Shown here: positions 1 to 6,918 of the stretch, one piece after another
How the letters are laid out: each line of letters begins with the position of its first letter
Numbering within the stretch: position 1 is the first letter of the stretch
NCBI GenBank assembly: GCA_002431915.1
Contig: DJEP01000015.1
Location: forward strand, 10,191-19,493
Source: Lachnospiraceae bacterium UBA5895
Lineage (GTDB): Bacteria > Bacillota > Clostridia > Lachnospirales > Lachnospiraceae
Direction: 5' to 3'
Length of the DNA stretch: 9,303 nucleotides
Position numbers and translations under genes: made by a program
The notes under the pieces: model-generated
What the model was told of the DNA's origin: nothing
Seen by the model: only the letters and a program-made list of their open reading frames with translations
The model's database searches: none

Positions 1-867
1 AGACATGTCTCTTATGAAAAGGGATTTGTGTATCTGGTGAAATTTTTCCATCTGATCTTCGGGGAAGGTTCGTATCTGCCGATTTTCGGATTTTTTGCGC
101 TGATTACGGTGTTTTTCTTCCTGAAATCCCTGCATGACCAGGCAGACTGGTATGTGATGTCGCTGTTTTTGCTGCTGACCGAAGGATTCTATTTCAACAG
201 TATGAATTCCGTGCGGTACTATTTCGCACTGGCACTGGCAATGTATGCACAGAAATATGTGCTGCGGGGCGAATACGGCAAATTTATCCTGTGGGTGCTG
301 TTAGGCGCTACGATTCATAAATCGGTGCTGTTAGTCATTCCGGCATACATCATTGCAGATCTGTTGTCGCGGGCAAACTTAAAAAAATGGCATTACGGCG
401 TGGGTGTGCTGCTGATCTTATCACTGATCTTCGGACAGGACATCTATCGCAGAATCATATTTTATTTTTATCCGTATTATGAGAATTCCATGTTCGATAA
501 CGGACAGATCTCCTGGGCGAATATCGGCAAATGCGTAGGGACTTTGGTGCTATGCCTGTTCTGCTATCGCAGATGTATACAGGAAGACCGCAGATACCGG
601 TATTACTTTTACCTGAATCTGATGGGACTTGTGGTGTATTGCTGCGGATCCTTTATCCCGGAGGTGTCGAGAGTGGGATATTACCTGATCGCAGCGCAGA
701 TATTCCTAATTCCGGGAGCGTTGCAGCGGATCGAGAAAAAATGGTTCCACCGGCTGTGCACGGCGGGATGTGTGGCAGCATTCTTATTATATTTCGTCCT
801 GCTGCTGCGGGGAATGTATGATGTGGAGGTGCGGCTGCTGCCGTATCTGAACTGGATTTTTAATTAA
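1..867 (+). CDS. EpsG/Wzy-like polysaccharide polymerase, 5'-truncated by window
   Basis: The reading frame is open from base 1 to the TAA at 865-867 (288 codons visible), so the true start lies upstream; the GTG at 28 is internal. The protein is strongly hydrophobic, with roughly eight membrane segments separated by short basic loops. The window begins inside a SYEKGF segment followed by a hydrophobic helix. Next come NSVRYYFALALA (codons at about 202-237) and, about 30 residues later, a TIHKS motif. A Tyr-Glu-x-Gly start, an Asn-x-x-Arg before a helix and a conserved His in the next helix fit the EpsG family, whose members probably polymerise polysaccharide repeat units at the outer face of the membrane. 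EpsG proteins are usually about 350-370 residues, so some 60-80 N-terminal residues are missing here. The downstream glycosyltransferase genes support the call. It could also be another multi-membrane EPS protein, but the motif set favours EpsG. Family placement is fairly sure; polymer and linkage are unknown. Confidence 0.82.
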   Translation, partial: RHVSYEKGFVYLVKFFHLIFGEGSYLPIFGFFALITVFFFLKSLHDQADWYVMSLFLLLTEGFYFNSMNSVRYYFALALAMYAQKYVLRGEYGKFILWVLLGATIHKSVLLVIPAYIIADLLSRANLKKWHYGVGVLLILSLIFGQDIYRRIIFYFYPYYENSMFDNGQISWANIGKCVGTLVLCLFCYRRCIQEDRRYRYYFYLNLMGLVVYCCGSFIPEVSRVGYYLIAAQIFLIPGALQRIEKKWFHRLCTAGCVAAFLLYFVLLLRGMYDVEVRLLPYLNWIFN

Positions 868-941
868 AAAGGTAACTGTTTTTTGAAATTTGATTCGCAA
901 TTCCTCCGGCGATAGGAATCGTCTGCGGAATGGAGATTAGT
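868..941 (+). other. Short intergenic spacer with weak inverted repeat
   Basis: This is the gap between the EpsG-like gene and the first glycosyltransferase. It contains an A-run/T-run pair (A 866-870, T 879-884) that could form only an all-AT stem. It also contains a 6-bp inverted repeat, ATTCCT at 900-905 and AGGAAT at 914-919, with an 8-nt loop. Neither has a GC-rich stem followed by a U-run, so I do not call a terminator. No convincing -35/-10 pair is visible: TTGAAA at 883-888 has no partner at 16-18 nt. Read-through within one operon is the simplest view. Confidence 0.35.
932..935 (+). promoter_or_regulatory. Ribosome binding site that favours the ATG at 942
   Basis: GGAG lies 6 nt before the ATG at 942, an ideal Shine-Dalgarno spacing. 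The upstream in-frame ATG at 930 overlaps this site and has no good purine-rich site of its own. The start at 942 gives an N-terminus MKVLWLCNIMLP, which is typical of GT-B glycosyltransferases: a hydrophobic first strand directly after the start. Confidence 0.65.
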
Positions 942-2381
942 ATGAAGGTATTATGGCTATGCAATATCATGCTGCCGGCAGTGGCAGAACATTTTCATAG
1001 AGAAAGTTCCAACAAGGAAGGCTGGCTGTCAGGGCTGCTGACAGCGGTGTTAAGCCACGGTGACAGCAACGGTATCGAACTGGCGGTGGCATTCCCGGTG
1101 GCGGAGAGACTGTCTTACCGCTTACAAGCTACCGGTACCGGCAAAGTAGACGCCGCAGATGGGAAGAATTTCCCGGAGAATTACGATGGGACAGAGGCTG
1201 ACGGACATCGGAGCGGATCACGGGGAATACGTATCCCTTGTGGGGAGATGTATTTTACCGCCTATGACTTTGTGGAAGATACTACCCGCCCGGATCTCTA
1301 TGATGCGGCACTGGAACAGGAACTGAGGGAGATCTGTGAAGATTTTGCACCGGATGTGGTGCACTGCTTCGGAACGGAATATCCTCATACGTTAGCTATG
1401 TGCAGAGTATTCCCCGGAAAAGACCGGATCCTGATCGGAATACAGGGGCTGTGCGCAGTCTATGCAAAGTGCTATTTTGCGGATCTGCCGGAAGCAGTGG
1501 TGAAATCCGTGACTTTTCGGGATCTGGTGAAAAAGGATACCTTGAAAATACAGCAGGAAAAGTTCGTCCGCCGCGGCGAGATGGAGATGGAAGCCATAAG
1601 ACTTGCCGGAAATGTCACCGGAAGAACGGCGTGGGACAGACATTACACGGCAGAGTGGCACCCCGGAGTGACCTATTATCCCATGAATGAGACCCTGCGG
1701 AGCAATTTCTATACCGGACAGTGGAGCAGAGAGCGGTGTATTCCCCATTCCATCTTCTTAAGTCAGGGGGATTATCCTATTAAGGGACTGCATTATATGC
1801 TCTTAGCTATGCCGCGGATCCTGGAGAGATTCCCGGATGCGGAAGTCTATGTGGCAGGAAACAGCCTGACGGCTTATGGTACGCTGAAAGAGAAGCTTAA
1901 GATCTCTGCTTATGGACGATACCTCAGGAAACTGTTAAAAGAGGGACATCTGGAGAATAAGGTCCATTTCCTCGGAAGACTGTCCGCTCAGCAGATGAAG
2001 GAACAGTACTTAAAGAGTCATCTCTTCGTATGTCCGTCCAGTATTGAGAATTCGCCGAATTCCCTGGGGGAAGCAATGCTCTTAGGCATGCCCTGCGTCA
2101 GTGCAGAAGTGGGAGGAATCGCCAGCATTTTCACCGGCGGAGAGGACGGAATCCTCTATCCGGGATTCATAATTAAAAACAACGACTGTGATTCTAAAAA
2201 AGAAGCACTGGAAAATATATCCAAATCCCTTGCAGACGCATGTATTCAGATGTGGAGCGATCCTGTAAAAGAACAGGAATATTGCACAAATGCAAGAAAA
2301 CATGCAGAGAAAAATCACGATTCGGAGCAAAATTATAAAAAAATGGTGAAAATCTATGCAAAAATTTGTAATGGTGTCTAA
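942..2381 (+). CDS. GT-B (GT4-like) glycosyltransferase
   Basis: Probably a cytoplasmic, retaining nucleotide-sugar transferase that extends a lipid-linked oligosaccharide. From the ATG at 942 it has 479 residues; an ATG at 930 would add four but lacks a good ribosome site. Numbered from 942, the N-terminal Rossmann half runs to about residue 255. It includes a PDVVHCFGTEYPHTLAM stretch (about 137-153) and a polar low-conservation insert at about 62-96. The C-terminal Rossmann half begins near SIFLSQGDYPIKGLHYML, where GT4 enzymes usually carry a G-R-x-x-x-K-G segment. The donor-site E-x7-E is ENSPNSLGE (E369 and E377), followed by LGMPCVSAEVGG and the usual GEDGILYP. These are hallmarks of CAZy GT4. 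The last 70 or so residues are Lys/Asn-rich and their DNA is clearly AT-richer than the rest of the gene. The 3' end overlaps the next gene by 26 nt, suggesting translational coupling. Donor and acceptor sugars cannot be read from the sequence. Confidence 0.87.
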   Translation: MKVLWLCNIMLPAVAEHFHRESSNKEGWLSGLLTAVLSHGDSNGIELAVAFPVAERLSYRLQATGTGKVDAADGKNFPENYDGTEADGHRSGSRGIRIPCGEMYFTAYDFVEDTTRPDLYDAALEQELREICEDFAPDVVHCFGTEYPHTLAMCRVFPGKDRILIGIQGLCAVYAKCYFADLPEAVVKSVTFRDLVKKDTLKIQQEKFVRRGEMEMEAIRLAGNVTGRTAWDRHYTAEWHPGVTYYPMNETLRSNFYTGQWSRERCIPHSIFLSQGDYPIKGLHYMLLAMPRILERFPDAEVYVAGNSLTAYGTLKEKLKISAYGRYLRKLLKEGHLENKVHFLGRLSAQQMKEQYLKSHLFVCPSSIENSPNSLGEAMLLGMPCVSAEVGGIASIFTGGEDGILYPGFIIKNNDCDSKKEALENISKSLADACIQMWSDPVKEQEYCTNARKHAEKNHDSEQNYKKMVKIYAKICNGV

Positions 2382-3588
2382 TTATCTGAATCATCACCAG
2401 ATTCCCTTCTGCAATGCCATGGAGGAACTGCTTCGGGGAAGCTTTGCTTTTCTGCAGACAGAACCGGTGGAAGAGGAGAGACTCCGCATGGGATGGAAGG
2501 AAGCGGACTACCCGTATCTGGTTCATTACTACAAAGAACCGGAAAAGGGCAGAAAGCTCATAGAACAGGCAGATGTGGTGCTGTTCGGCGGCACCGATGA
2601 TGAAAGCTATATTCAGGACAGACTGCACCGGGGGAAGCCGGTAATCCGCTACAGCGAACGACTGTATAAGGAAGCCCAGTGGAAAGCCATATCCCCCAGA
2701 GGACTGGTACAAAAATACAAAGATCACACGCGTTATCGAAAAAAAGAAGTCTATCTGTTGTGCGCAGGAGCTTATGTGCCGTCGGATTTCCATATCGTAC
2801 GGGCATATCCGGATAAAATGTTGAAATGGGGATATTTTCCCGAGAAAAAGGTCTACGATGTGGACCGGCTGATGGCTGGAAAGGAGCCTGCCACGATTCT
2901 GTGGGCAGCCCGGATGATCGACTGGAAGCACCCGGAACTGCCGCTTCGTCTGGCGAAGAGCCTGAAGGAACAGGGTATCCCTTTCCACCTGGAGATGATC
3001 GGCGGAGGAGAACTGGAGCCGGAGGTGCGAAGACTGCGCGCAGAATACGGACTGGAAGCAGAGGTTGATCTCCCGGGATTTAAGGAGCCTGCCGAAGTGC
3101 GGAAAGCTATGGAGCGGGCGGAGATCTATCTCGTCACCAGCGACCGCAAGGAAGGCTGGGGCGCTGTCGTCAATGAAGCTATGAACAGCGGCTGTGTGGT
3201 GGTGGCGGATGCCATGATCGGAGCGGTACCGTATCTGATCCATCCGGAGGAGAACGGTTATGCCTACGAGACCGGCAGAGAAGACCAACTGCTTGCAAGC
3301 GTCAGAAGCCTTCTGCAGGATCGGGAACTGTGCCATCGCATCGGCAGGAAGGCCTATGCTACGATATCGGAGGAATGGAATGCGGAGACCGCGGCGAAGC
3401 GCCTTACGGAATTCTGCGTCGGGAAAGGATTCCTGCAGGCATCCGATACGACAGTCGATACGACATTAGGAGATGCGGTTTCGGATGAGACGGTCGGATA
3501 TATCCTGCCGACTTGCGGACCCTGTTCGGTGGCACCGGTGATCTCAGAGCGGAAGATGTACCGGGAGATGCTTAGGGGGAAGATCTGA
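2356..3588 (+). CDS. GT-B (GT4-like) glycosyltransferase
   Basis: A second GT-B transferase, 410 residues, presumably cytoplasmic and acting on the same lipid-linked chain. The start at 2356 is preceded by GGTGA at 2345-2349 (spacing 6); an in-frame ATG at 2371 is possible but less well placed. The N-terminal half begins VMVSNYLNHHQIPFCNAM. The C-terminal half begins at ILWAARMIDWKHPELPLRLA (181-200), then LEMIGGGELEPEV, LPGF and EIYLVTSDRKEGWGAVVNEAM. E266 and E274 form the E-x7-E of the nucleotide-sugar site, and SGCVVVADAMIGAVPYLI with ENGY follows in the usual order. After the GT-B fold (about residue 355) comes a tail of some 55 residues with a DTTVDTT duplication and GPCSVAPVISERKMYREML. 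It is not needed for catalysis by analogy and may contact the membrane or a partner (inference). The donor sugar is unknown. Fold and family confidence is high. Confidence 0.87.
   Translation: MQKFVMVSNYLNHHQIPFCNAMEELLRGSFAFLQTEPVEEERLRMGWKEADYPYLVHYYKEPEKGRKLIEQADVVLFGGTDDESYIQDRLHRGKPVIRYSERLYKEAQWKAISPRGLVQKYKDHTRYRKKEVYLLCAGAYVPSDFHIVRAYPDKMLKWGYFPEKKVYDVDRLMAGKEPATILWAARMIDWKHPELPLRLAKSLKEQGIPFHLEMIGGGELEPEVRRLRAEYGLEAEVDLPGFKEPAEVRKAMERAEIYLVTSDRKEGWGAVVNEAMNSGCVVVADAMIGAVPYLIHPEENGYAYETGREDQLLASVRSLLQDRELCHRIGRKAYATISEEWNAETAAKRLTEFCVGKGFLQASDTTVDTTLGDAVSDETVGYILPTCGPCSVAPVISERKMYREMLRGKI
3444..3467 (+). repeat. 12-nt tandem duplication in the glycosyltransferase tail
   Basis: Two adjacent 12-nt units, 3444-3455 and 3456-3467, match at 11 of 12 positions and share CGATACGACA. 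They encode the near-duplicate DTTV/DTTL in the C-terminal tail. In-frame slippage or local duplication explains them; the location is outside the catalytic fold, where length change should be tolerated. Confidence 0.7.
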
Positions 3589-3724
3589 TGAATTCGATGT
3601 AGCAAGAACTCCTGTGGTTACTTCACCGTATAAAGCATGTCCAATGTTATTACGGATGCCGGACATTCAAGGTACATGCTGATATGATCTGCACGGTTCA
3701 GAATAGTTTCATAAAGGAAAATGT
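3589..3724 (+). other. 136-nt gap, the only long spacer in the operon
   Basis: No supportable gene lies here. An ATGA overlap puts an ATG at 3588-3590 on the stop codon of the preceding gene, but that frame ends after four codons (TAG at 3600-3602). A second frame is open from 3587 to the TGA at 3680-3682 without an ATG at its start. Two overlapping inverted repeats are present: AGCATGT 3634-3640 with ACATGCT 3674-3680, and ATGTCC 3637-3642 with GGACAT 3661-3666. They cannot form together. There is no U-run after either and no clear -35/-10 pair, so terminator or promoter status is not supported. A decayed small gene or an intra-operon RNA element are both possible. Confidence 0.4.
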
Positions 3725-4738
3725 ATGGAAACAGCAACAATAAGCATTATCGTACCTGTATACAATATTATAGAATATCTGCCACGATGCGTGGAAAGCC
3801 TGCGAAAACAGACTTATGAGAAGATAGAGATCCTGCTGGTGGACGATGGATCCACGGACGGCACTGCCACGCTGTGTGATGAACTGGCGGCAGAGGATCC
3901 CAGGATCCGCGTCTTCCATAAAGAAAACGGGGGCTCCTCCTCCGCCAGAAATCTGGGAATTAAGGAAGCAACGGGCGAATACCTCGGCTTCGTAGATAGC
4001 GATGACTACGTGGAGCCGGATATGTATGAGAGATTGTTTCATGCCATAGAGACTACCCATCTGCCCATTGCCCAGACCGGCAGAGACGAGATCGACCCGG
4101 AGGGCAGGAGACTTCCGAATATCTGTGAGCCGGTAACGGAGGAACAGGAGATCCCGGCGAAGGATTTCCTGCGGGAGCTGTTAATGCATAGAGGAGACTG
4201 CTCTTTTTGCACGAAGTTAGTCCGCAGGGATCTGTTTGACGAGGAAGGCTTTCCCGTGGGCGTATTAAATGAAGATTTTCATCTGCTGGTGAAGCTGCTG
4301 ACCCGGTGCAGCGGATCCGACGCGGCGATTCCGGGCATTGTCTGTGTCCCCGGGCAGTCCTACCATGTATTTTACCGCCCGGACAGCAATACCAGGAAAC
4401 AGACCGGCTTCTCCAGAGTCTATGCGGATAACGTGGACAATGCGGATATGGTACAGGGGCTGGTGGCAGCTGCCTGGTCAGAGGATAAGGAACTTGCGGA
4501 GATCGCATTCCGCTTTGGCATTTTCCAAAGGCTGGATTATCTGTTACACATTCCCACAGAGCAGATGACGAAGGATAACGTATTTTACCGGAATGTAGTA
4601 AAATACATGCGGAAAAACTGGTGCAGAGCCATGAAAAATCCGTATCTTACAAAAAAGAACAAGTGTTATCATACCATATTTACCATAGCGCCTAAGGGAA
4701 TCCGGGTGCTGCATAAGAAAGTGAAGCATATAGAGTAA
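3725..4738 (+). CDS. GT2 family glycosyltransferase (GT-A fold)
   Basis: A 337-residue inverting nucleotide-sugar transferase of CAZy GT2, expected at the cytoplasmic membrane face and adding one sugar to the growing repeat unit. The start at 3725 has AAAGGA at 3713-3718 with 6-nt spacing; the ATG at 3721 is out of frame. The GT-A order is complete. It runs ISIIVPVYN at 6-14, a nucleotide-binding DDGSTDGT at 40-47 and the usual GGSSSARNLGI at 69-79. The metal-binding DSDD follows at 91-94, and an LNEDFHLLVKLL segment at 181-192 supplies the ED pair expected near the catalytic base. After about residue 215 it departs from the conserved domain into an acceptor-side tail, ending with a basic segment (KKNKCYH... 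to KKVKHIE) that may help it sit on anionic lipids (inference). The TAA is directly followed by the next ATG with no spacer. Specific sugar not predictable. Confidence 0.92.
   Translation: METATISIIVPVYNIIEYLPRCVESLRKQTYEKIEILLVDDGSTDGTATLCDELAAEDPRIRVFHKENGGSSSARNLGIKEATGEYLGFVDSDDYVEPDMYERLFHAIETTHLPIAQTGRDEIDPEGRRLPNICEPVTEEQEIPAKDFLRELLMHRGDCSFCTKLVRRDLFDEEGFPVGVLNEDFHLLVKLLTRCSGSDAAIPGIVCVPGQSYHVFYRPDSNTRKQTGFSRVYADNVDNADMVQGLVAAAWSEDKELAEIAFRFGIFQRLDYLLHIPTEQMTKDNVFYRNVVKYMRKNWCRAMKNPYLTKKNKCYHTIFTIAPKGIRVLHKKVKHIE
4732..4735 (+). promoter_or_regulatory. Weak ribosome site; start coupled to upstream stop
   Basis: The stop of the GT2 gene (TAA 4736-4738) and the start of the next gene (ATG 4739-4741) abut as TAAATG. 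The only purine match nearby is AGAG at 4732-4735, just 3 nt from the ATG, which is a poor Shine-Dalgarno. Translation of the hydrolase gene therefore probably depends on ribosomes finishing the GT2 gene (inference). Confidence 0.45.
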
Positions 4739-6904
4739 ATGAAGAGAAAGTTGGCAATTCTGGGAGCAATTCTCCTGGCGGCATTCATATTTACCTACGA
4801 AGGCAATACTTATCAGGCGCACGCACTGGATGAAGAGGATCTTGCGTGGATCGCGGAAGCGGGACAGGCACTTAGACAGATCGTGGAAGACAGAGAGGTC
4901 ATGGCATTAGTCTATCTATGTGACGAATACGAGATCCACACAGATGCGGAGGAAGACAGCAAGACGGTAGTGACGGTACCCAGCGGACAGATGGTGGAGA
5001 TCCTGGATGTGGCGGTGGATGAAGACGGTCAGGTCTGGGAAAAAGTGTCCACGGACATGAGCGGTACCGACTACATAGGATATGTCCGCAGAGATTACCT
5101 GGCTTGCTCCGATGAGCGTTTCCTGGAATGGGAAGAATACTACGGGATGAATCCCGGCGGCACAGCTATGCTTGCAGCAGACGGACAGGGGAATTATGCG
5201 GATATCGAACAGTTCCCTGCAGGGTATCAGGCAGCACTTAAGGAACTTAAGAAAAAATATCCCAACTGGATATTTGTCAGATACAACACGGAACTGGACT
5301 GGAACACTGCAGTGACGAATGAAATGCAGGGCGGCAGGAGTCTGGTCAGTGCAGGCTCCCCGGACTGGGCGAAGGGAGATTATTACGGTGCCGGATGGTA
5401 TAACGCATCCAGAAAGGCACTGGAAGCCTATATGGATCCTCGCAATGCTCTGCGGGAAGGCGCCATTTTTCAGTTTGAGCAGTTAACTTACAATGAGACT
5501 TATCATACGGAGGCAGCACTGAAAAGTTTCCTGGATAATACATTCATGAACAGTAGTGCGAATGCCCCCGGAACGAATATGACTTTTGAATACATCTTCT
5601 ATATGATCGGAAAAGAAGATTGCAGAAAGGTAAGTCCCTTCCATCTGGCGGCAAGAGTCCTGCAGGAGCAGGGAAAAGGAACTTCGGCGATCATATCCGG
5701 AACCGTGGAAGGCTATGAGGGTTATTACAACTACTTTAATGTGGGAGCAAATGGCAAGAGCACGGAGGAGATCATTCGGAACGGACTGGAATACGCGAAA
5801 GCACATGAATGGAAGGGAGCGTATTTTTCCATTCTGGGAGGCGCAAATCTCCTTGCGGACAAATACATTAATAAGGGGCAGGATACCCTGTATCTGCAGA
5901 AGTTTAATGTAAATAAGAATAGTACCTACGGATTGTACCAGCATCAGTATATGCAGAATATCTCCGCACCGACTTCCGAGGCAGCCAGCGTATTCAAACT
6001 GTACAGTTCGGCAAATGCGCTGGGTAATTCCTTCGTATTTCGAATTCCGGTCTATGAAAATATGCCGGGAGAGCCGGATCCGACACCGGTACCGACTGCA
6101 ACCCCGCAGCCGACGCCTACACCGGTACCCACGCCTACGCCGGTGCCTTCTACGAAGATTACACTGGAGATCCCGGAAGGGTACGATGACACGATCGTGT
6201 ACATAGACGGCATAGAATATGAGGTACAGCCGAAGAACGGCGCAGTAACCTTGGAACTGCCGGATGATACAGCGGGAAGTGCTACCGTTATGCACTATAA
6301 TACCAAGGGAGTCCCTGTGGGAATGTACGTATGGACCCTGGAATACCGCGACTACGCTTACGAAGTGACGGCACAGCCGGAACTTACGGATCTGCTGACT
6401 TATCATGGATTCTCCATCCGTATTACCGATAAGTCCGGAATCCGCTTTAAGACCGGAATCAGTGCAGAACTGCGCAAAAAGCTGTTACAGAAAGACGGCG
6501 TGGACGGCTACCGGCTGAAGGAATACGGAACCCTGATCATGACTGATGCAAACCGCAAGACCTATCCCATGATTGTGGGCGGACAGAAGGTACTGCAGGG
6601 TATGGCTTACGGAACCGATGCTTCCGGGACATTTAAGGACAGTATCTACGAGACCGTGGATAACAGGTACCGCTATACTTCCGTATTAGTGGGAATGCCT
6701 GCCAGTCAGTATAAAGTGGACTATGCGTTCCGGGGCTATGTGATCCTGACGAAGGATGGACGGGATATTACGATCTATGGTCCGACCGTGGCGAAAAATA
6801 TCTATTCTCTGGCGGAACAGTTGTTACAGATGAAAATAAATGAAGAAGGAACGGACGCAGACCTGTATCTGCGGAAACTGATCCAGGATGCGGACAAGCA
6901 ATAA
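4739..6904 (+). CDS. Exported SH3 / GH73-like glucosaminidase with Pro-Thr linker
   Basis: A 721-residue secreted protein, probably cutting peptidoglycan glycan strands. MKRK, a hydrophobic core and QAHA|LDEED give a signal peptide with likely cleavage after residue 29; there is no lipobox. Residues about 55-122 resemble a bacterial SH3 domain (VTVPSGQMVEILD, VWEKV, YIGYVRRDYL). Residues about 158-440 resemble the LytB/GH73 N-acetylglucosaminidase group. The probable catalytic Glu is E310 in AARVLQEQGKGT, followed by YYNYFNVGANG, the family's Tyr-Asn-x-Phe-Asn/Gly segment. Residues 446-470 are a Pro/Thr linker. The remaining 250 residues form a C-terminal region that I cannot assign: a short beta-rich part (ITLEIPEGYDDTIVYIDGIE) and a part with SIRITDKSGIRFKTGI and LKEYGTLIM. 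The start must be 4739, because later starts would lose the signal peptide. It lacks LPXTG and obvious choline/S-layer repeats, so its surface attachment is unknown. It could open the wall for polymer export or attachment (inference). Confidence 0.83.
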   Translation: MKRKLAILGAILLAAFIFTYEGNTYQAHALDEEDLAWIAEAGQALRQIVEDREVMALVYLCDEYEIHTDAEEDSKTVVTVPSGQMVEILDVAVDEDGQVWEKVSTDMSGTDYIGYVRRDYLACSDERFLEWEEYYGMNPGGTAMLAADGQGNYADIEQFPAGYQAALKELKKKYPNWIFVRYNTELDWNTAVTNEMQGGRSLVSAGSPDWAKGDYYGAGWYNASRKALEAYMDPRNALREGAIFQFEQLTYNETYHTEAALKSFLDNTFMNSSANAPGTNMTFEYIFYMIGKEDCRKVSPFHLAARVLQEQGKGTSAIISGTVEGYEGYYNYFNVGANGKSTEEIIRNGLEYAKAHEWKGAYFSILGGANLLADKYINKGQDTLYLQKFNVNKNSTYGLYQHQYMQNISAPTSEAASVFKLYSSANALGNSFVFRIPVYENMPGEPDPTPVPTATPQPTPTPVPTPTPVPSTKITLEIPEGYDDTIVYIDGIEYEVQPKNGAVTLELPDDTAGSATVMHYNTKGVPVGMYVWTLEYRDYAYEVTAQPELTDLLTYHGFSIRITDKSGIRFKTGISAELRKKLLQKDGVDGYRLKEYGTLIMTDANRKTYPMIVGGQKVLQGMAYGTDASGTFKDSIYETVDNRYRYTSVLVGMPASQYKVDYAFRGYVILTKDGRDITIYGPTVAKNIYSLAEQLLQMKINEEGTDADLYLRKLIQDADKQ
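6074..6148 (+). other. Pro/Thr-rich linker within the hydrolase
   Basis: Residues 446-470 alternate Pro with Thr/Val in repeats such as PTPTPVPTPTPVP. The DNA is a degenerate repeat of CCG/CCT and ACG/ACC codons. Such segments are extended wall-spanning linkers in Gram-positive surface enzymes. Here it separates the glucosaminidase-like domain from the unassigned C-terminal region. Its Thr residues are also plausible O-glycosylation sites, given the GT39-like gene downstream (inference). Confidence 0.85.
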
Positions 6905-6918
6905 GGGATAATAAATTT

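Noticed and set aside
28..867. Treating the GTG at 28 as the start of the first gene
   Set aside because: The frame is open to base 1 and the preceding residues (SYEKGF) belong to the conserved family sequence; there is no ribosome site before 28.
866..919. Rho-independent terminator after the first gene
   Set aside because: The A/T-run pair is an all-AT stem, and the 6-bp repeat at 900-919 is not followed by a U-run. Neither would be an efficient terminator.
2194..3336. Long open frame on the - strand (380 codons)
   Set aside because: It lies entirely opposite two well-supported glycosyltransferase genes. Its translation is rich in His, Arg, Phe and Cys with no domain pattern, as expected for the antisense of biased coding DNA.
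3542..3682. Small gene or frameshifted extension in the gap after the second GT4 gene
   Set aside because: The open frame has no ATG at a suitable place and no ribosome site, and the upstream protein already ends naturally. There is not enough evidence for a gene or a frameshift.
5483..6406. Long open frame on the - strand (307 codons)
   Set aside because: Antisense of the hydrolase gene; the Arg-rich stretch is just the complement of the Pro/Thr linker codons, and no ribosome site or domain is evident.
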